A stretch of 58,413 bases of DNA from the NCBI GenBank assembly GCA_009377575.1, contig WHTU01000016.1, forward strand, positions 1-58,413. Direction: 5' to 3'. Under the pieces are notes generated by a model. The model had not been told where the DNA came from. It did not search any database and saw nothing but the letters and a program-made list of their open reading frames with translations. Source of the DNA: Nitrososphaeraceae archaeon (lineage in GTDB: Archaea; Thermoproteota; Nitrososphaeria; Nitrososphaerales; Nitrososphaeraceae). Below, in pieces: positions 45,617-54,861 of the stretch. Made by a program: the position numbers and the translations under genes. Positions within the stretch are counted from its first letter, which is position 1. Every line of letters starts with the position of its first letter.

Positions 45617-46336
45617 TCATTTATTTGATGCACTATTTTCGGTATCCTGTCTTTTCATTCTATCCATCTCTTTGTCGATGGCTTCTCCCATCACATCTAA
45701 TTCGTCAATTCCATCAAATTTATGATATGTCAGCTTTTCTAGCACGTGAATTATACTCTTAGCTGATCTGTACTGTGGAATCTGGGGTTCTTGTATTTCT
45801 GCATAAAGCCCAATTGCCTTGATATCGTTGACTTTCGAAAACCCTAGGATCGATCCATTAAAGCCCGTGATATACGAGGGCTTTCCGGTCTTAGAAATCC
45901 CTAGTCGTGTAATCTGCTCCGTTAGGGCTTGTGAATTAGTAGTAGCAAAGGTCCTGGGATTTTTTCCAAAATTCTTGTCAGAATGAAAGGCTCCGCATGT
46001 ATAGATTATCTGAGCGGAATATCTCTTGGCGACATTAATGACATCATTGCACAAATAGACCAATTCTTCGTTACTTTGAGGTTGTCCATACCCCCCGCCA
46101 AAGAGGATCATATTTTTGCCATAACAGTAATCCCATCTTTCCGGGCTAAATTCAATGTAACCTCCTCTGTCCATGACATAATTCGGATAATTAGAACACA
46201 CGAAGCGGAAAGGGATCGCTTTAAGACTCTTTTTTAAGAAATCTATCGCAATACTTCCTACATTCCCCATGTCCTGCATAGCTGCTATAATAATGGGTCT
46301 GTTCACCTCAGGCTCTCTGATCTGGTTTATTTCCAT
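45617..46336 (-). CDS. PAC2 family protein (ATP-grasp/proteasome assembly chaperone-like)
   Basis: The 239-residue protein belongs to the PAC2/COG2047 family. PIIIAAMQDMGNVGSIAIDFL is its N-terminal signature; MILFGGGYGQPQS, IYTCGAFHSD and TGFNGSILGFSKVNDI follow in the family order. A charged C-terminal helix ends it. In eukaryotes PAC2 helps assemble proteasomes; the archaeal proteins' role is not shown. ATG 46336. Isolated gene. Confidence 0.85.
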   Translation of the reverse strand: MEINQIREPEVNRPIIIAAMQDMGNVGSIAIDFLKKSLKAIPFRFVCSNYPNYVMDRGGYIEFSPERWDYCYGKNMILFGGGYGQPQSNEELVYLCNDVINVAKRYSAQIIYTCGAFHSDKNFGKNPRTFATTNSQALTEQITRLGISKTGKPSYITGFNGSILGFSKVNDIKAIGLYAEIQEPQIPQYRSAKSIIHVLEKLTYHKFDGIDELDVMGEAIDKEMDRMKRQDTENSASNK

Positions 46337-46458
46337 TGCTCGTTAAGCTTAGTCCCTCTTGGATTAAAAAGCATTATTCTATACCACAAACTGTCTCGCC
46401 TTAATTAAGTGGTTTGGTCCCATCTATTCATTCGAGTCTTAATCCTATTCAGTATGTG

Positions 46459-46641
46459 TCAATTGAAGAATTTTGCGATGTGAATATTTTGCACATCGTC
46501 CCTCCTGTGGGCTCCACCAAGCTCTATTGATTTATTTGAAAAGTCGGCCGAGTTCAGGAGGCGTCGTATAACGTTTTCATTTACAATATAGGAAATAATC
46601 CTTTCGAACTCCTTATCGGTCATAATCTGATATGAGACCAC
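46459..46641 (-). CDS. small hypothetical protein
   Basis: The 60-residue frame has a helical first half (MTDKEFERIISYIVNENVIR) and a polar second half. Composition is protein-like, but there is no motif. ATG codons at residues 1 and 7. Low certainty. Confidence 0.42.
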   Translation of the reverse strand: MVSYQIMTDKEFERIISYIVNENVIRRLLNSADFSNKSIELGGAHRRDDVQNIHIAKFFN

Positions 46642-46833
46642 CGTTAATACTTATATTGGCTATTTACATCTAATTAGCTTATTTCTTATGGGAGATTCGA
46701 ATATTGAATTTTTTTGAGGTTTGTTCTACCCTATTCCATTTAAATGTCTGTTCTTTATGCCGTTCGCACCCATTTCCTAAGACGCTTTGGCAGGGAACCC
46801 GCAAGGGAGAGAATCAAAATCAGGTAAAAAAAT

Positions 46834-47259
46834 ATGGATTCTAGACCAAATGATGTAGATAGCGAACGAAAATCCAATATGAAAGATGCTGCCTCATTTC
46901 TCCTAAGAGGCGGATCTCTATTGAGCACACCTTGTGGGATCTGTAATGGGGTTCAGATCAGGTACAAAGGAGAGATAACCTGTATAAATTGCGGTAAACA
47001 ACAGCCGGTTGATGAAACGTCTGCGCGACTTGCGTCCGAGCTTCAGGTCAGCAATGTTATAGATCAATCCCCCGATCACCACTCATTTTCGTTGCGTGCT
47101 TTTGAAGGGGAGATCGAAGAAAGAATAGCCGAACAATTCAAGATCTTGAAGAGTAAGCCCAATGATCTTAATAATGAAAAGCAGCGAATCGAACTAATCG
47201 GAATGTACCTTGATCTGTTACATAGACTCAGGAATTATTCTCAAGGGATGCAGAAATAA
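46834..47259 (+). CDS. Sjogren/scleroderma autoantigen 1-type zinc-ribbon protein
   Basis: Residues 18-60 show the family signature: DAASFLLRGGSLLSTPCGIC, a short beta stretch (VQIRYKGE) and ITCINCGKQQ, a two-knuckle zinc ribbon. The second half is helical (EEIEERIAEQFKILKSKP-like). Length 141. Archaeal members are widely conserved with unproven roles. The gene ends in a remarkable series of eight in-frame stop codons (47257-47280). Confidence 0.82.
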   Translation: MDSRPNDVDSERKSNMKDAASFLLRGGSLLSTPCGICNGVQIRYKGEITCINCGKQQPVDETSARLASELQVSNVIDQSPDHHSFSLRAFEGEIEERIAEQFKILKSKPNDLNNEKQRIELIGMYLDLLHRLRNYSQGMQK

Positions 47260-47280
47260 TAATAATAATAATAGTAATAA
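47257..47280 (+). repeat. run of eight in-frame stop codons
   Basis: TAA five times, TAG, then TAA twice directly after the last sense codon of the zinc-ribbon gene; also a short TAA microsatellite. Confidence 0.9.
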
Positions 47281-47282
47281 GA

Positions 47283-47298
47283 CTAAGCTTAGGCTTAG
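47283..47298 (+). terminator. 6-bp hairpin between convergent genes
   Basis: CTAAGC-TTAG-GCTTAG just after the stop-codon run. It may mark the 3' end of the transcript, although archaeal termination depends mainly on U tracts and none follows. Confidence 0.3.
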
Positions 47299-47392
47299 CT
47301 GGTTAAGAGGACAGAATATTCAAACCTTCTAAGCTTGAGTCAGAGCATCGGTAAGAAATTCGCGCAATGTCTCTGTATGCCGTGGTGTTGTT

Positions 47393-47677
47393 CTAAGCTG
47401 TACTGTTATTCTCACCGTCGACACCACGTAATGAAGGAGGAGTCTGAAGGACTTCAGGATCAGTTATGACCTCTTCAGGAGGAAGATTAAATTGCTCTCT
47501 CAACTCAGCCTGTTGTTTTATTAGTACATCTTCAGAAAACGAAGGTCCAATGTATCCAAACCAGACATAAAGCACAATAACTATTGCTAATGATATACCC
47601 ATTACCAAAATAGACCATGCTACTGTTGTGAGGTTTCCATACCCTGTCGATGATTTCTCATCCGGGTGAGCTGACAT
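47393..47677 (-). CDS. small single-helix membrane protein
   Basis: The 94-residue protein has one membrane helix at about 17-42 (VAWSILVMGISLAIVIVLYV) after a short hydrophilic N-terminus and an acidic, Pro-rich exposed C-terminus (LPPEEVITDPEVLQTPPSL). The build resembles small subunits of membrane complexes, but no family was recognised. It is divergent from the GINS gene, about 147 bases away. Confidence 0.65.
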   Translation of the reverse strand: MSAHPDEKSSTGYGNLTTVAWSILVMGISLAIVIVLYVWFGYIGPSFSEDVLIKQQAELREQFNLPPEEVITDPEVLQTPPSLRGVDGENNSTA

Positions 47678-47824
47678 GATAACCTGAGTAGTATCATTGT
47701 GGATTTAAAAGCATTTGCCCTCATTGGTTAAAGACAATGACAACCATTATGCTTTGATATTGTAATTCGGTCATATTCCAATAAACAATAAGTAAAGGAA
47801 GCTCCAGCAAAGACATAGGTAAAG

Positions 47825-48448
47825 ATGGAACCAGATGGCCGTTCGGCCCATAAAGATGAAGCACCGATCACACTAAAGTATCTGTGTACCCTGTTGATAA
47901 AGGAAATTAATACCGATTCGCTACAAAATCTCCCCGTAGACATTTACCATGAGGTTACTGCCCGTATCGAAATGCTAAGAGGGTCTTCAAAAGAATTTGC
48001 GGTAGAAGAACAATTAGCACAAGCGCAGATAGAACTTTTATTTAGTGCAATAAGGTTGCTCTTTGAAGCCAGGTACGCCAAGATGGAGGCGAACAGAAAG
48101 GCAGATCTTCTTGGTAAGAAAAAAAATGAATTAGAGATAGATTATTCCAACATGACCAGGGAAGAGAAATTTGTACTGGATGGGAGCTTGGAAACAGAGA
48201 AGAGGATCGATATGATCTTGTCGGCTATTGTAACAGGGAGGCCTGTAGTGTTGGATAAAATATCTAATATCCTAAGCCATAAGCGCATTCCTGTCAGGTT
48301 TATCAAGCCCATCGACCGATTCATGGGAATAGACATGGTGACGTATGGACCTTATATCGAAGAGGATATTGCATTACTCCCATCAGAGAATGCGAGAGCC
48401 CTAACACAGAATGGCTTTGTTGAGGAAATTCAAATACTCGCACCGTAA
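47825..48448 (+). CDS. GINS complex subunit (Gins51/Gins15 type)
   Basis: GINS joins MCM and a Cdc45/RecJ homologue in the replicative helicase. The 207-residue protein has a helical N-terminal A-domain (AQAQIELLFSAIRLLFEARY, REEKFVLDGSLETEKRIDMI) and a small C-terminal beta B-domain ending in YGPYIEEDIALLPSENARAL. The A-then-B order and the DIALLP sequence point to the Gins51 class. The match is moderate and based on recalled motifs. ATG 47825. A 5+5-bp hairpin follows the stop codon at once. Confidence 0.75.
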   Translation: MEPDGRSAHKDEAPITLKYLCTLLIKEINTDSLQNLPVDIYHEVTARIEMLRGSSKEFAVEEQLAQAQIELLFSAIRLLFEARYAKMEANRKADLLGKKKNELEIDYSNMTREEKFVLDGSLETEKRIDMILSAIVTGRPVVLDKISNILSHKRIPVRFIKPIDRFMGIDMVTYGPYIEEDIALLPSENARALTQNGFVEEIQILAP

Positions 48449-48487
48449 TTGCGTTGGCGGCCAATGAGCTGGCCTTGAGTAACGCAA
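48449..48487 (+). terminator. long hairpin directly after the GINS gene
   Basis: TTGCGTT facing AACGCAA, with inner GGCCA/TGGCC around a short loop. It begins the base after the stop codon. It may protect or terminate the mRNA 3' end; alternatively it is a protein-binding element. Confidence 0.45.
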
Positions 48488-48524
48488 ATATTCTTCATAA
48501 GGCCTCTAATTAAGACATACAAGA

Positions 48525-48812
48525 ATGACGCATAATGGGGTTGATATCGATCAGTTTTTACTTCTGGCGATTTATCCGACTGTGGCATTCTTTGCCGTGG
48601 GCTACTTGGGAAAGAAGCTCTCCTTGTCAGATTTCTTCAAGTACGGCCTCCAATCTTTAACAAGCTTTGCATTTTCCATTGCATACTTCATTCTGGTTCC
48701 GAATGGAAATGCTCAGGGTATCGCAATAGTTCTTATGCTATTTGGCATACTTCTTCTCGTAATCGCTAGAAAACACAAATTGGATTCAGAGATTTACAAA
48801 CCTCGTATGTAA
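48525..48812 (+). CDS. small membrane protein
   Basis: The 95-residue protein has three hydrophobic segments (about 9-28, 42-60, 66-83), ending in a basic tail. It starts ATG, 76 bases after the GINS gene and beyond the hairpin. No family recognised. Helices and polar loops are well separated, which supports a real protein. Confidence 0.6.
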   Translation: MTHNGVDIDQFLLLAIYPTVAFFAVGYLGKKLSLSDFFKYGLQSLTSFAFSIAYFILVPNGNAQGIAIVLMLFGILLLVIARKHKLDSEIYKPRM

Positions 48813-48902
48813 TGGTTATCGTTATTGAATAGACCTTGGAATATACAGATATCGTCGTGACGAAACCTAAAAGGATTAATACGCGGAATATGACTTAAAC
48901 TA

Positions 48903-49166
48903 TTGATGCCAACAGCTTATGTGCTTATCAATTGTGACCTCGGTTCTGAGGAAGAAATTCTAAAGGAGCTGAGGAGATTAAATGAAGTTGTTGAATTAAG
49001 CGGTGTATACGGCGTTTATGATATAATTGTAAAGATAAGAGGCGATTCTATGGACAAATTAAGAGAAACAATAACTTGGCATGTGAGAAGAATTGATAAG
49101 GTAAGATCTACCCTTACCATGATAGTCATTGAAGGACAAGGAGATAGGTCAAAGGTCAAATCATAG
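48903..49166 (+). CDS. stand-alone RAM (Lrp/AsnC ligand-binding) domain protein
   Basis: The 87-residue protein is one alpha/beta RAM domain, like the effector part of Lrp/AsnC regulators, without the DNA-binding helix-turn-helix. AYVLINCDLGSEEEILKELR, YGVYDIIVKIRGDSMDKLRE and MIVIEGQG are typical. Such proteins form rings and bind amino acids, and may modulate full-length Lrp proteins. A close paralogue is at 53641-53886. ATG 48903 has no visible ribosome binding site, suggesting a leaderless transcript. Confidence 0.88.
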   Translation: MMPTAYVLINCDLGSEEEILKELRRLNEVVELSGVYGVYDIIVKIRGDSMDKLRETITWHVRRIDKVRSTLTMIVIEGQGDRSKVKS

Positions 49167-49707
49167 TCGCGGTACAGGAGATTTGAAAAGGAAGGAAAGA
49201 GCCGGAATTCCAGTAGACCCTGTGTTTCGAATGACTGATCAATCGTACGATTTTGAAATCACCTGTTTGGATTTTTGAAAAGGCCGTTTCGCTTTTACTG
49301 ACTTTCAGTGGATGCATGTGCTAGGGTCAGTCGCGCTGATTTTAACCTTAAGAATGTTCAGGATTGCCTCACGTAAGTCAAAAATATCAATAAATACCAA
49401 ATGGTTCCATCATTTCCATTATTTTTATAATCACATGCCTGGCAGTGCTCATCGTCTAATTTGAATTAGATCTAGAATTTGCTTTTAAAATACTGTTTAT
49501 CATTGCTCTTAGGCATCTTGAACCAGTACCTGAAGTCTGAGAACAATTGGCCGATTAGTCTGCACGAATTCATCTAATTGTTGCCTTTCAAATCCCTTAT
49601 CTAAGTCAAAAGATCGATTGGGGAAGATACCTTCCCTACTTTAGCGCATTCCAGGTACCACCTTATCAAAATGATATCTCATACCTGGAATTTTGACTAT
49701 CGTTTCT
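49167..49707. other. intergenic region without a recognised gene
   Basis: About 540 bases between convergent genes. Only short frames with poor composition; no tRNA or strong hairpin was found. Confidence 0.5.
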
Positions 49708-50043
49708 TCAAAGCTTGATATCAATGATCCTAAACCCTAGGACCAATGCAATTCCAATTATAACAAATCCAGCTGCCATAAATGCACCTTGATTCTTAAT
49801 TGGCGCTTGGGAGATTCCACCCTTATAGAGTAGGTAAACTCCGCTTGTACCAAGAAGAAAAATGATGATCATAACCACTGTTTCAGCAACTGTTTGAATC
49901 GACCTTGATGGGATTATGAACGAGCCTGATAATCTCCCAGATCCTTCAAGGATAGAATTAAACAGACCTGATCCTAGCGCAAAAAAAAACACAAGATAAA
50001 TAGATGATGCAATTAAAATGGCTTTATTTGAACTCATTGGCAT
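49708..50043 (-). CDS. small membrane protein, three helices
   Basis: The 111-residue protein has hydrophobic segments at about 8-30, 50-73 and 86-106, joined by short polar loops. No motif suggests a transporter or enzyme. ATG 50043. It stands 78 bases downstream of the cyclase gene in the same direction. Function unknown. Confidence 0.65.
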   Translation of the reverse strand: MPMSSNKAILIASSIYLVFFFALGSGLFNSILEGSGRLSGSFIIPSRSIQTVAETVVMIIIFLLGTSGVYLLYKGGISQAPIKNQGAFMAAGFVIIGIALVLGFRIIDIKL

Positions 50044-50121
50044 TTTATTGTCAACTAAAGAATGACTATTTATAAATGTCTTTTTAGACCAGCTCGACTG
50101 ACAAAAAGCCGTAGGAGCAGA

Positions 50122-50781
50122 TCAGGTGCTTGGAGAACTTTCATTGACTGTTATTGCCAGTGCTCGAATAGGGGAACCTGAAGCTCCCTTTAACTTTAGC
50201 GGACTTATTAACAAGGTGAACCTGGCTTTGTGTTTTAGACTATCGAGATTACACAAATTCTCTACGATCAAAATCCCGTTCTCTAGAAGGGTTTTGTGAC
50301 AAGAAAAATGCTTATCTGAACCAATATCAATACTTGGACCGTCTATTCCTACGGCATTTATTTTCTTCTCTGCCAAGAACTCAGCAGCCGCCGCTGACAA
50401 TCCAGGATTGCTTCTCATGTAATCTTTGTGCCTTATCATAGTATGCCAGCCAGTTCTAAACACAATCGAGATCCCGCGATTTATTTCGTTGATATCCCGT
50501 AAATCATCAAGGGTGATCAATTCGTTTGCGCTTCTTGGCAGGTGCAATAGTAGGGCCGGACATACCAGCCGCTCTACCTCTATCATATCAATACTCTGAG
50601 AATGCGCTACGAAATGGGAAGGTGCATCCAAATGAGTTCCCGTATGAGTACTCATCATCATAATTTCTGAATCGTAAGAATGCATATCATACTTTGTCCA
50701 CTTTACAAATAGGGGTTGAGGAGAACCTGGAAACACTTGCAATTTTGAATCTATTTCGAGCGACAAATCTATCACCTGCAT
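50122..50781 (-). CDS. cyclase family (kynurenine formamidase-like) metal hydrolase
   Basis: The 219-residue protein carries the family metal signature STHTGTHLDAPSHFV (HxGTHxDAPxHF, about 44-58) after DLSLEIDSKLQVFPGSP. VGIDGPSIDIGSDKHFSCHK supplies further ligands. Members hydrolyse amides or cyclic substrates such as N-formylkynurenine or isatin; the substrate here cannot be inferred and no tryptophan-catabolism gene is adjacent. ATG 50781. pyrB lies upstream on the same strand about 170 bases away. Confidence 0.88.
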   Translation of the reverse strand: MQVIDLSLEIDSKLQVFPGSPQPLFVKWTKYDMHSYDSEIMMMSTHTGTHLDAPSHFVAHSQSIDMIEVERLVCPALLLHLPRSANELITLDDLRDINEINRGISIVFRTGWHTMIRHKDYMRSNPGLSAAAAEFLAEKKINAVGIDGPSIDIGSDKHFSCHKTLLENGILIVENLCNLDSLKHKARFTLLISPLKLKGASGSPIRALAITVNESSPST

Positions 50782-50953
50782 CTAGTTTATCTGTCCCTTT
50801 ATTTCCGCTACTGGTTCATAAATCGTATTAGAGCAATTCGATAGGGGACACGCATATTTTCCTTATAGCCAACACGTTCTGAGAGATGTAGTAGCTTCAT
50901 GGTTTGCCAACCATCCACTTTAATACCTACTAAATCGCCACATTGTGATTCGC

Positions 50954-51892
50954 TTAGACAAGGTCTTCGTTGGTGATCAATGCCAGAAGTGCTGCTCTAA
51001 TTTCCTTCCCATTTGCTGCTTGTCTGAAGTACGTGGCATTGTTAGTGCTATCTATTGAATGCGAGATCTCATCTAACCTGGGCAAAGGGTGCATGATTGA
51101 AACATCAGTTTTTGACTTATCGAGAGTCGTTTGATCGATAGTATACGTACCCTTTACTTTTTCATATTCTTGTATGTCTGGGAATCGTTCTCTCTGGATT
51201 CTCGTTACATATATGACATCTAGCGTTGACAAGATATCCTCAGGGAGCTCACTATACTCATGGATCTTTAACTTACGCTCCATGCCATAGATTGACTCCT
51301 TTCGTATGCTGAGCGTTGGAGGTGATATAAGTCGAATATCTACATTATAGTTAGCAAGTCCATAAACCAAAGAATAAATGGTTCTTCCATATTTTAGGTC
51401 ACCAATAATTCCTATTCGAAGGCCGTCAATTTTTCCTTTCTCTTTATAAATTGTGTATAAATCAAGCATGGCCTGAGTCGGATGTTCCTCGCTTCCGCTT
51501 CCTGCGTTGATAACGGGGTTCGTTGATAATTCGCTTGCAAACCTTCCAGAACCATCTAGAGGATGCCTTAATACAAGTACATCAGAGTACAAATCCATAA
51601 TTCTAACAGTATCTGACAAACTTTCACCCTTTTCAATGGACGAAGATTTGGGATCAGTTATACCAATTGAGCTACCACCTATGGATGAGATTGCGGCTTC
51701 AAAGCTCATTCTTGTTCTAGTGCTTGGTTCATAGTAAATTGAACCAAGGGTTCGCCCCTTACCCAATTCGCTCCTTTCAGTCCTTGAGAAGTTAGATATC
51801 TTGTCGGTGAAGTTGAAGAGAAATTCTAATTCATCTCTAGTAAAGTCCCTTATTGAAACAACATCCCTATCATAGTAATGATTTGTGGTCAA
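50954..51892 (-). CDS. pyrB: aspartate carbamoyltransferase catalytic chain
   Basis: Joins carbamoyl phosphate and aspartate in pyrimidine synthesis. YYEPSTRTRMSFEAAISS holds the carbamoyl-phosphate site, LRHPLDGSG and EEHPTQAMLDLY follow, and MHPLPRLDEIS is the C-terminal signature. It has 312 residues. In most archaea pyrI, the regulatory chain, follows pyrB; here the next gene downstream is a cyclase and no pyrI is in the window. ATG 51892. Confidence 0.96.
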   Translation of the reverse strand: MTTNHYYDRDVVSIRDFTRDELEFLFNFTDKISNFSRTERSELGKGRTLGSIYYEPSTRTRMSFEAAISSIGGSSIGITDPKSSSIEKGESLSDTVRIMDLYSDVLVLRHPLDGSGRFASELSTNPVINAGSGSEEHPTQAMLDLYTIYKEKGKIDGLRIGIIGDLKYGRTIYSLVYGLANYNVDIRLISPPTLSIRKESIYGMERKLKIHEYSELPEDILSTLDVIYVTRIQRERFPDIQEYEKVKGTYTIDQTTLDKSKTDVSIMHPLPRLDEISHSIDSTNNATYFRQAANGKEIRAALLALITNEDLV

Positions 51893-52069
51893 ATTCGTAA
51901 ATCTTGATCAAATATTCTAATACTGCGTATTTATTATTTTGAGTGGTTCCTTTCAAGAGTATGCGTCTATTTGGCATGTGGGTTTTTCAGAAATCTACTT
52001 TACAACGCGAATTTGATATCACTACCCAATAGGTTCATATGAAGAAATGGCTCACCGGATTCCTATTAG

Positions 52070-52738
52070 TTGGGAATTTACAAATACGATATTTATAAGA
52101 GTCCGAATCTAGGATTATTCGTACGAGCGAACAATAGCACTCTCATTCTGCCTTTTGGTTTCGCGGAAACTAAGATGACTAAGATGAGGAGTTATCTAGA
52201 GGTCGAAAATGTGATATTTACTTCGATCGGTGGAACCCGGCTCATTGGAGCTATGGCCGTTATGAACAACAAAGGCATATTGTTGTCGTCTTTTTCGTCC
52301 GACGAGGAGATCGAAGTTCTAAGGCGATCGACCGGGCTTAACGTAGAGAGATTATCTAGTAGGTTTACAGCCGTAGGAAATCTTGTTTCAGCCAATGATA
52401 AAGGAGCACTAGTTTCACCCATTTTCAAAGGTGAAGTTGATAAGCAAATCCAGGATGTTCTTGGCGTACCCGTTATCACTTGTACTGTTGCAGGATACTA
52501 CCAGATCGGTTCAATGATTGTTGCAACCGATACGGGTGCAGCGGTACATCCCAAAGCATCGGAAGAAGAATTGGCGATAATCGCAGAGATCCTGAAGGTC
52601 GAGACTGAGCCAGTCACGGTTAACGGTGGTATGCCATACCTGTCATCGGGATTACTTGCTAATAGTAAATCCGTAATTGCAGGCAGTTTGACAAGTGGAC
52701 CAGAGTTGATCATGATTAGTAGAGCTTTCAAAGTTTAA
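52070..52738 (+). CDS. eif6: translation initiation factor aIF6
   Basis: A pentein-fold protein that binds the large ribosomal subunit and keeps it from joining the small one. YKYDIYKSPNLGLFVRANNS, TSIGGTRLIGAMAVMNNKGI, ANDKGALVSP and TDTGAAVHPKASEEEL show the repeated beta-alpha units. It has 222 residues, full length. The TTG at 52070 precedes the conserved start GIYKYDI. Divergent from pyrB. Confidence 0.96.
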   Translation: MGIYKYDIYKSPNLGLFVRANNSTLILPFGFAETKMTKMRSYLEVENVIFTSIGGTRLIGAMAVMNNKGILLSSFSSDEEIEVLRRSTGLNVERLSSRFTAVGNLVSANDKGALVSPIFKGEVDKQIQDVLGVPVITCTVAGYYQIGSMIVATDTGAAVHPKASEEELAIIAEILKVETEPVTVNGGMPYLSSGLLANSKSVIAGSLTSGPELIMISRAFKV

Positions 52739-53008
52739 GTGATGTGCATTCAATCGGTATTCAGGTACGTAAGTACCCTTGGGTGTATGTTTATTTCTGA
52801 ATCTTGGTAGTAGGGGTTGGGTGGATACAGGTTGAGGACGTTAGACTCCCGCTACGAATGGGAAATTACATAACCAGAGATTCTTGGCGTTCTGTATAAA
52901 CTTGAATAAGCTGCGCTCTTTAGCACAAAATTTTAATGATATCTACAGATATGAAATGTTTCTGACAACAATAACGTATATAACAACAAAATACAGATAA
53001 TACTGACG

Positions 53009-53506
53009 ATGTCTGACAACGGAGTAGAGCCTAAAGAGGAACGGTCTCCATTTACATCTACTTGGACCGTTGAATGGAAGGACGAAACGAGCCATGTTGT
53101 CAACACACTAGGAGAAAATGACTACTCTCAGGCCTTAAGCTTGTTTAACGAACTATCTAGTTCAGGAAAAGAGGTAGTACTTTATGAAATACGGACGCCG
53201 ATGGCCGATCCGTCTGCTCAACCAAAAAAAATCCCAATTCTAAATAGCGCAAAGACAAAGAAAAGAGTAACCCGCGGAGAAACAAAACCGCGAACAGCTG
53301 GGGTGTCCGAGAGAAGTGCTAAGGTTAGCAAACCTGCACAAACATCTAGTCTCAAGGATCTCAGGATAAGAATACTTATTTTGATCGCAGTTATAGCAGT
53401 TTTTGTCATTATTCTTTTTCTTATTTCTATTCTGTTTACAGGCAATGATTTTGCACATAATTTTTTGATTTATTCTTCTGCGGCTAAATTATCTGGACTG
53501 GACTGA
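53009..53506 (+). CDS. tail-anchored hypothetical protein
   Basis: The 165-residue protein has an N-terminal soluble domain (about 13-65: STWTVEWKDETSHVVNTLGE, QALSLFNELSSSGKEVVLYE) that looks like a small alpha/beta unit. A basic disordered linker (KKRVTRGETKPRTAG) leads to one strong membrane helix near the C-terminus (ILILIAVIAVFVIILFLISI). The topology suggests a cytosolic domain held at the membrane. Function unknown. Confidence 0.65.
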   Translation: MSDNGVEPKEERSPFTSTWTVEWKDETSHVVNTLGENDYSQALSLFNELSSSGKEVVLYEIRTPMADPSAQPKKIPILNSAKTKKRVTRGETKPRTAGVSERSAKVSKPAQTSSLKDLRIRILILIAVIAVFVIILFLISILFTGNDFAHNFLIYSSAAKLSGLD

Positions 53507-53640
53507 ACCCTAAGTCAGTTCTAGGATAGAATTTGTATTATTTAGAGCTAGATCTATTAGCAGCTTGAGCCTATCTTGTATCATGAGGACATTTTTTTCA
53601 TAGACACAAGTTTAATACTATTGGTTATAATTATAGGCCT

Positions 53641-53886
53641 ATGCCAATAGCATACGTGTTACTAAACTGTGAACTCGGCCATGAAGCAGATATTATTAAC
53701 GACCTGAAAAAACTACCAGGAGTCAACGATGTAGAAGGATGTTATGGGGTTTATGATATGATCGTGAAAATTAGCTCGGATTCGATGGACAAGTTAAAAG
53801 AAACAATAACATGGCACATTCGAAAAATAGACAAGATAAAGTCGACATTAACACTAATAGTTATAGAAGGGCAAGGGAGTCATTAG
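53641..53886 (+). CDS. stand-alone RAM domain protein, paralogue
   Basis: The 81-residue protein is nearly collinear with the one at 48903: AYVLLNCELGHEADIINDLK, YGVYDMIVKISSDSMDKLKE and IVIEGQG. It has no DNA-binding domain. Like its partner it should form a ligand-binding ring or partner with full-length Lrp regulators. ATG 53641 lies close to a TATA-like run, suggesting a leaderless transcript. Confidence 0.88.
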   Translation: MPIAYVLLNCELGHEADIINDLKKLPGVNDVEGCYGVYDMIVKISSDSMDKLKETITWHIRKIDKIKSTLTLIVIEGQGSH

Positions 53887-54184
53887 GATTGAAGTGAATT
53901 GAAAAGTTTCGAACTTACGCATCATCTACCAGCCCACAGGATTACTTTACATTCGATCGAATTATAGGAACTATCGGAGGCATCAAGACCAAGCTGAGTA
54001 GGGTCATGCATTTTCTATTGATCATTGACATATTGCCTACATTTTTCCTTATGTTTCTTGTCTAGATGACTGAACCTTAATTGAGAATATCAAAGTCTCT
54101 AATTTATTAACTAATTGTTTACATTCATCGCTGTCCGCAGGACAATGCTTTAGCTCCGAGATTTCGTAGTACGATGGGGCCTTT

Positions 54185-54547
54185 TTACTTAATGTCTTGG
54201 AATGCCTGAGAAATTTGTGATTTTGCCATTTCTAGATCTTTATCGCTACAGATAAGAAATGCATTTTCGGATTTACCCCTGCCATACTTTACGACTATCA
54301 TAAGGCCGTCGCCTTTTGGCTGAACATCTAGGAAAGCCCTGAAATTTAGAGTCTTTGCGTAGACTATTCGATGTGGACGCACTTCCTCTATAACCATATC
54401 GCCTAACGACTTTACGAACCCTCTAAGCTCTAGTAAGAGCTTCCTAACATCGCCTCTTAAACTGGTTAAATGATCTTCAAATTGCAAACTAGTTTTATCC
54501 TTAACTAAACCAAATTCACTCATGAGACTTGTTACGAATACACCCAA
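54185..54547 (-). CDS. hypothetical protein, possible DUF5655 domain
   Basis: The 120-residue protein has SLRGDVRKLLLELRGFVKSLG (helices) then VIEEVRPHRIVYAKTLNFRAF and GLMIVVKYGRG (strands), an arrangement recalling the DUF5655 family of small alpha/beta proteins found with nucleases or alone. The match is from memory and moderate. The start may be the ATG at residue 10 (SEFGLVKDKT follows). Confidence 0.6.
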   Translation of the reverse strand: MGVFVTSLMSEFGLVKDKTSLQFEDHLTSLRGDVRKLLLELRGFVKSLGDMVIEEVRPHRIVYAKTLNFRAFLDVQPKGDGLMIVVKYGRGKSENAFLICSDKDLEMAKSQISQAFQDIK

Positions 54548-54861
54548 TATTAATTAACAAGAGGACCGAAATCCGTTTTTTTCTGGTTATTGAAAGCTTT
54601 ATACATTGTGCTAATCGAAAAAGTCCTGTGTGTTCACACGAAACTCAAGATATTGGTTCTTTAACCAGGTGAACCCTCGATAGCACTCCTAGAATGTTCC
54701 ATTATATTGAAAGAACTGAACTCACACAACATTTCAATTAGATATCAGTATGCGATAAATGCCTACTAAAGAACTCGCACCCGAACCGCCAAACGAATAT
54801 TTTGATATTTATCTTCTTACTTTCATGCAGTCGCAACAAAACTAGATTGATTAATCTACAT
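54548..54861. other. intergenic region without a recognised gene
   Basis: AT-rich; no coding frame, tRNA or clear hairpin was seen. Confidence 0.5.
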
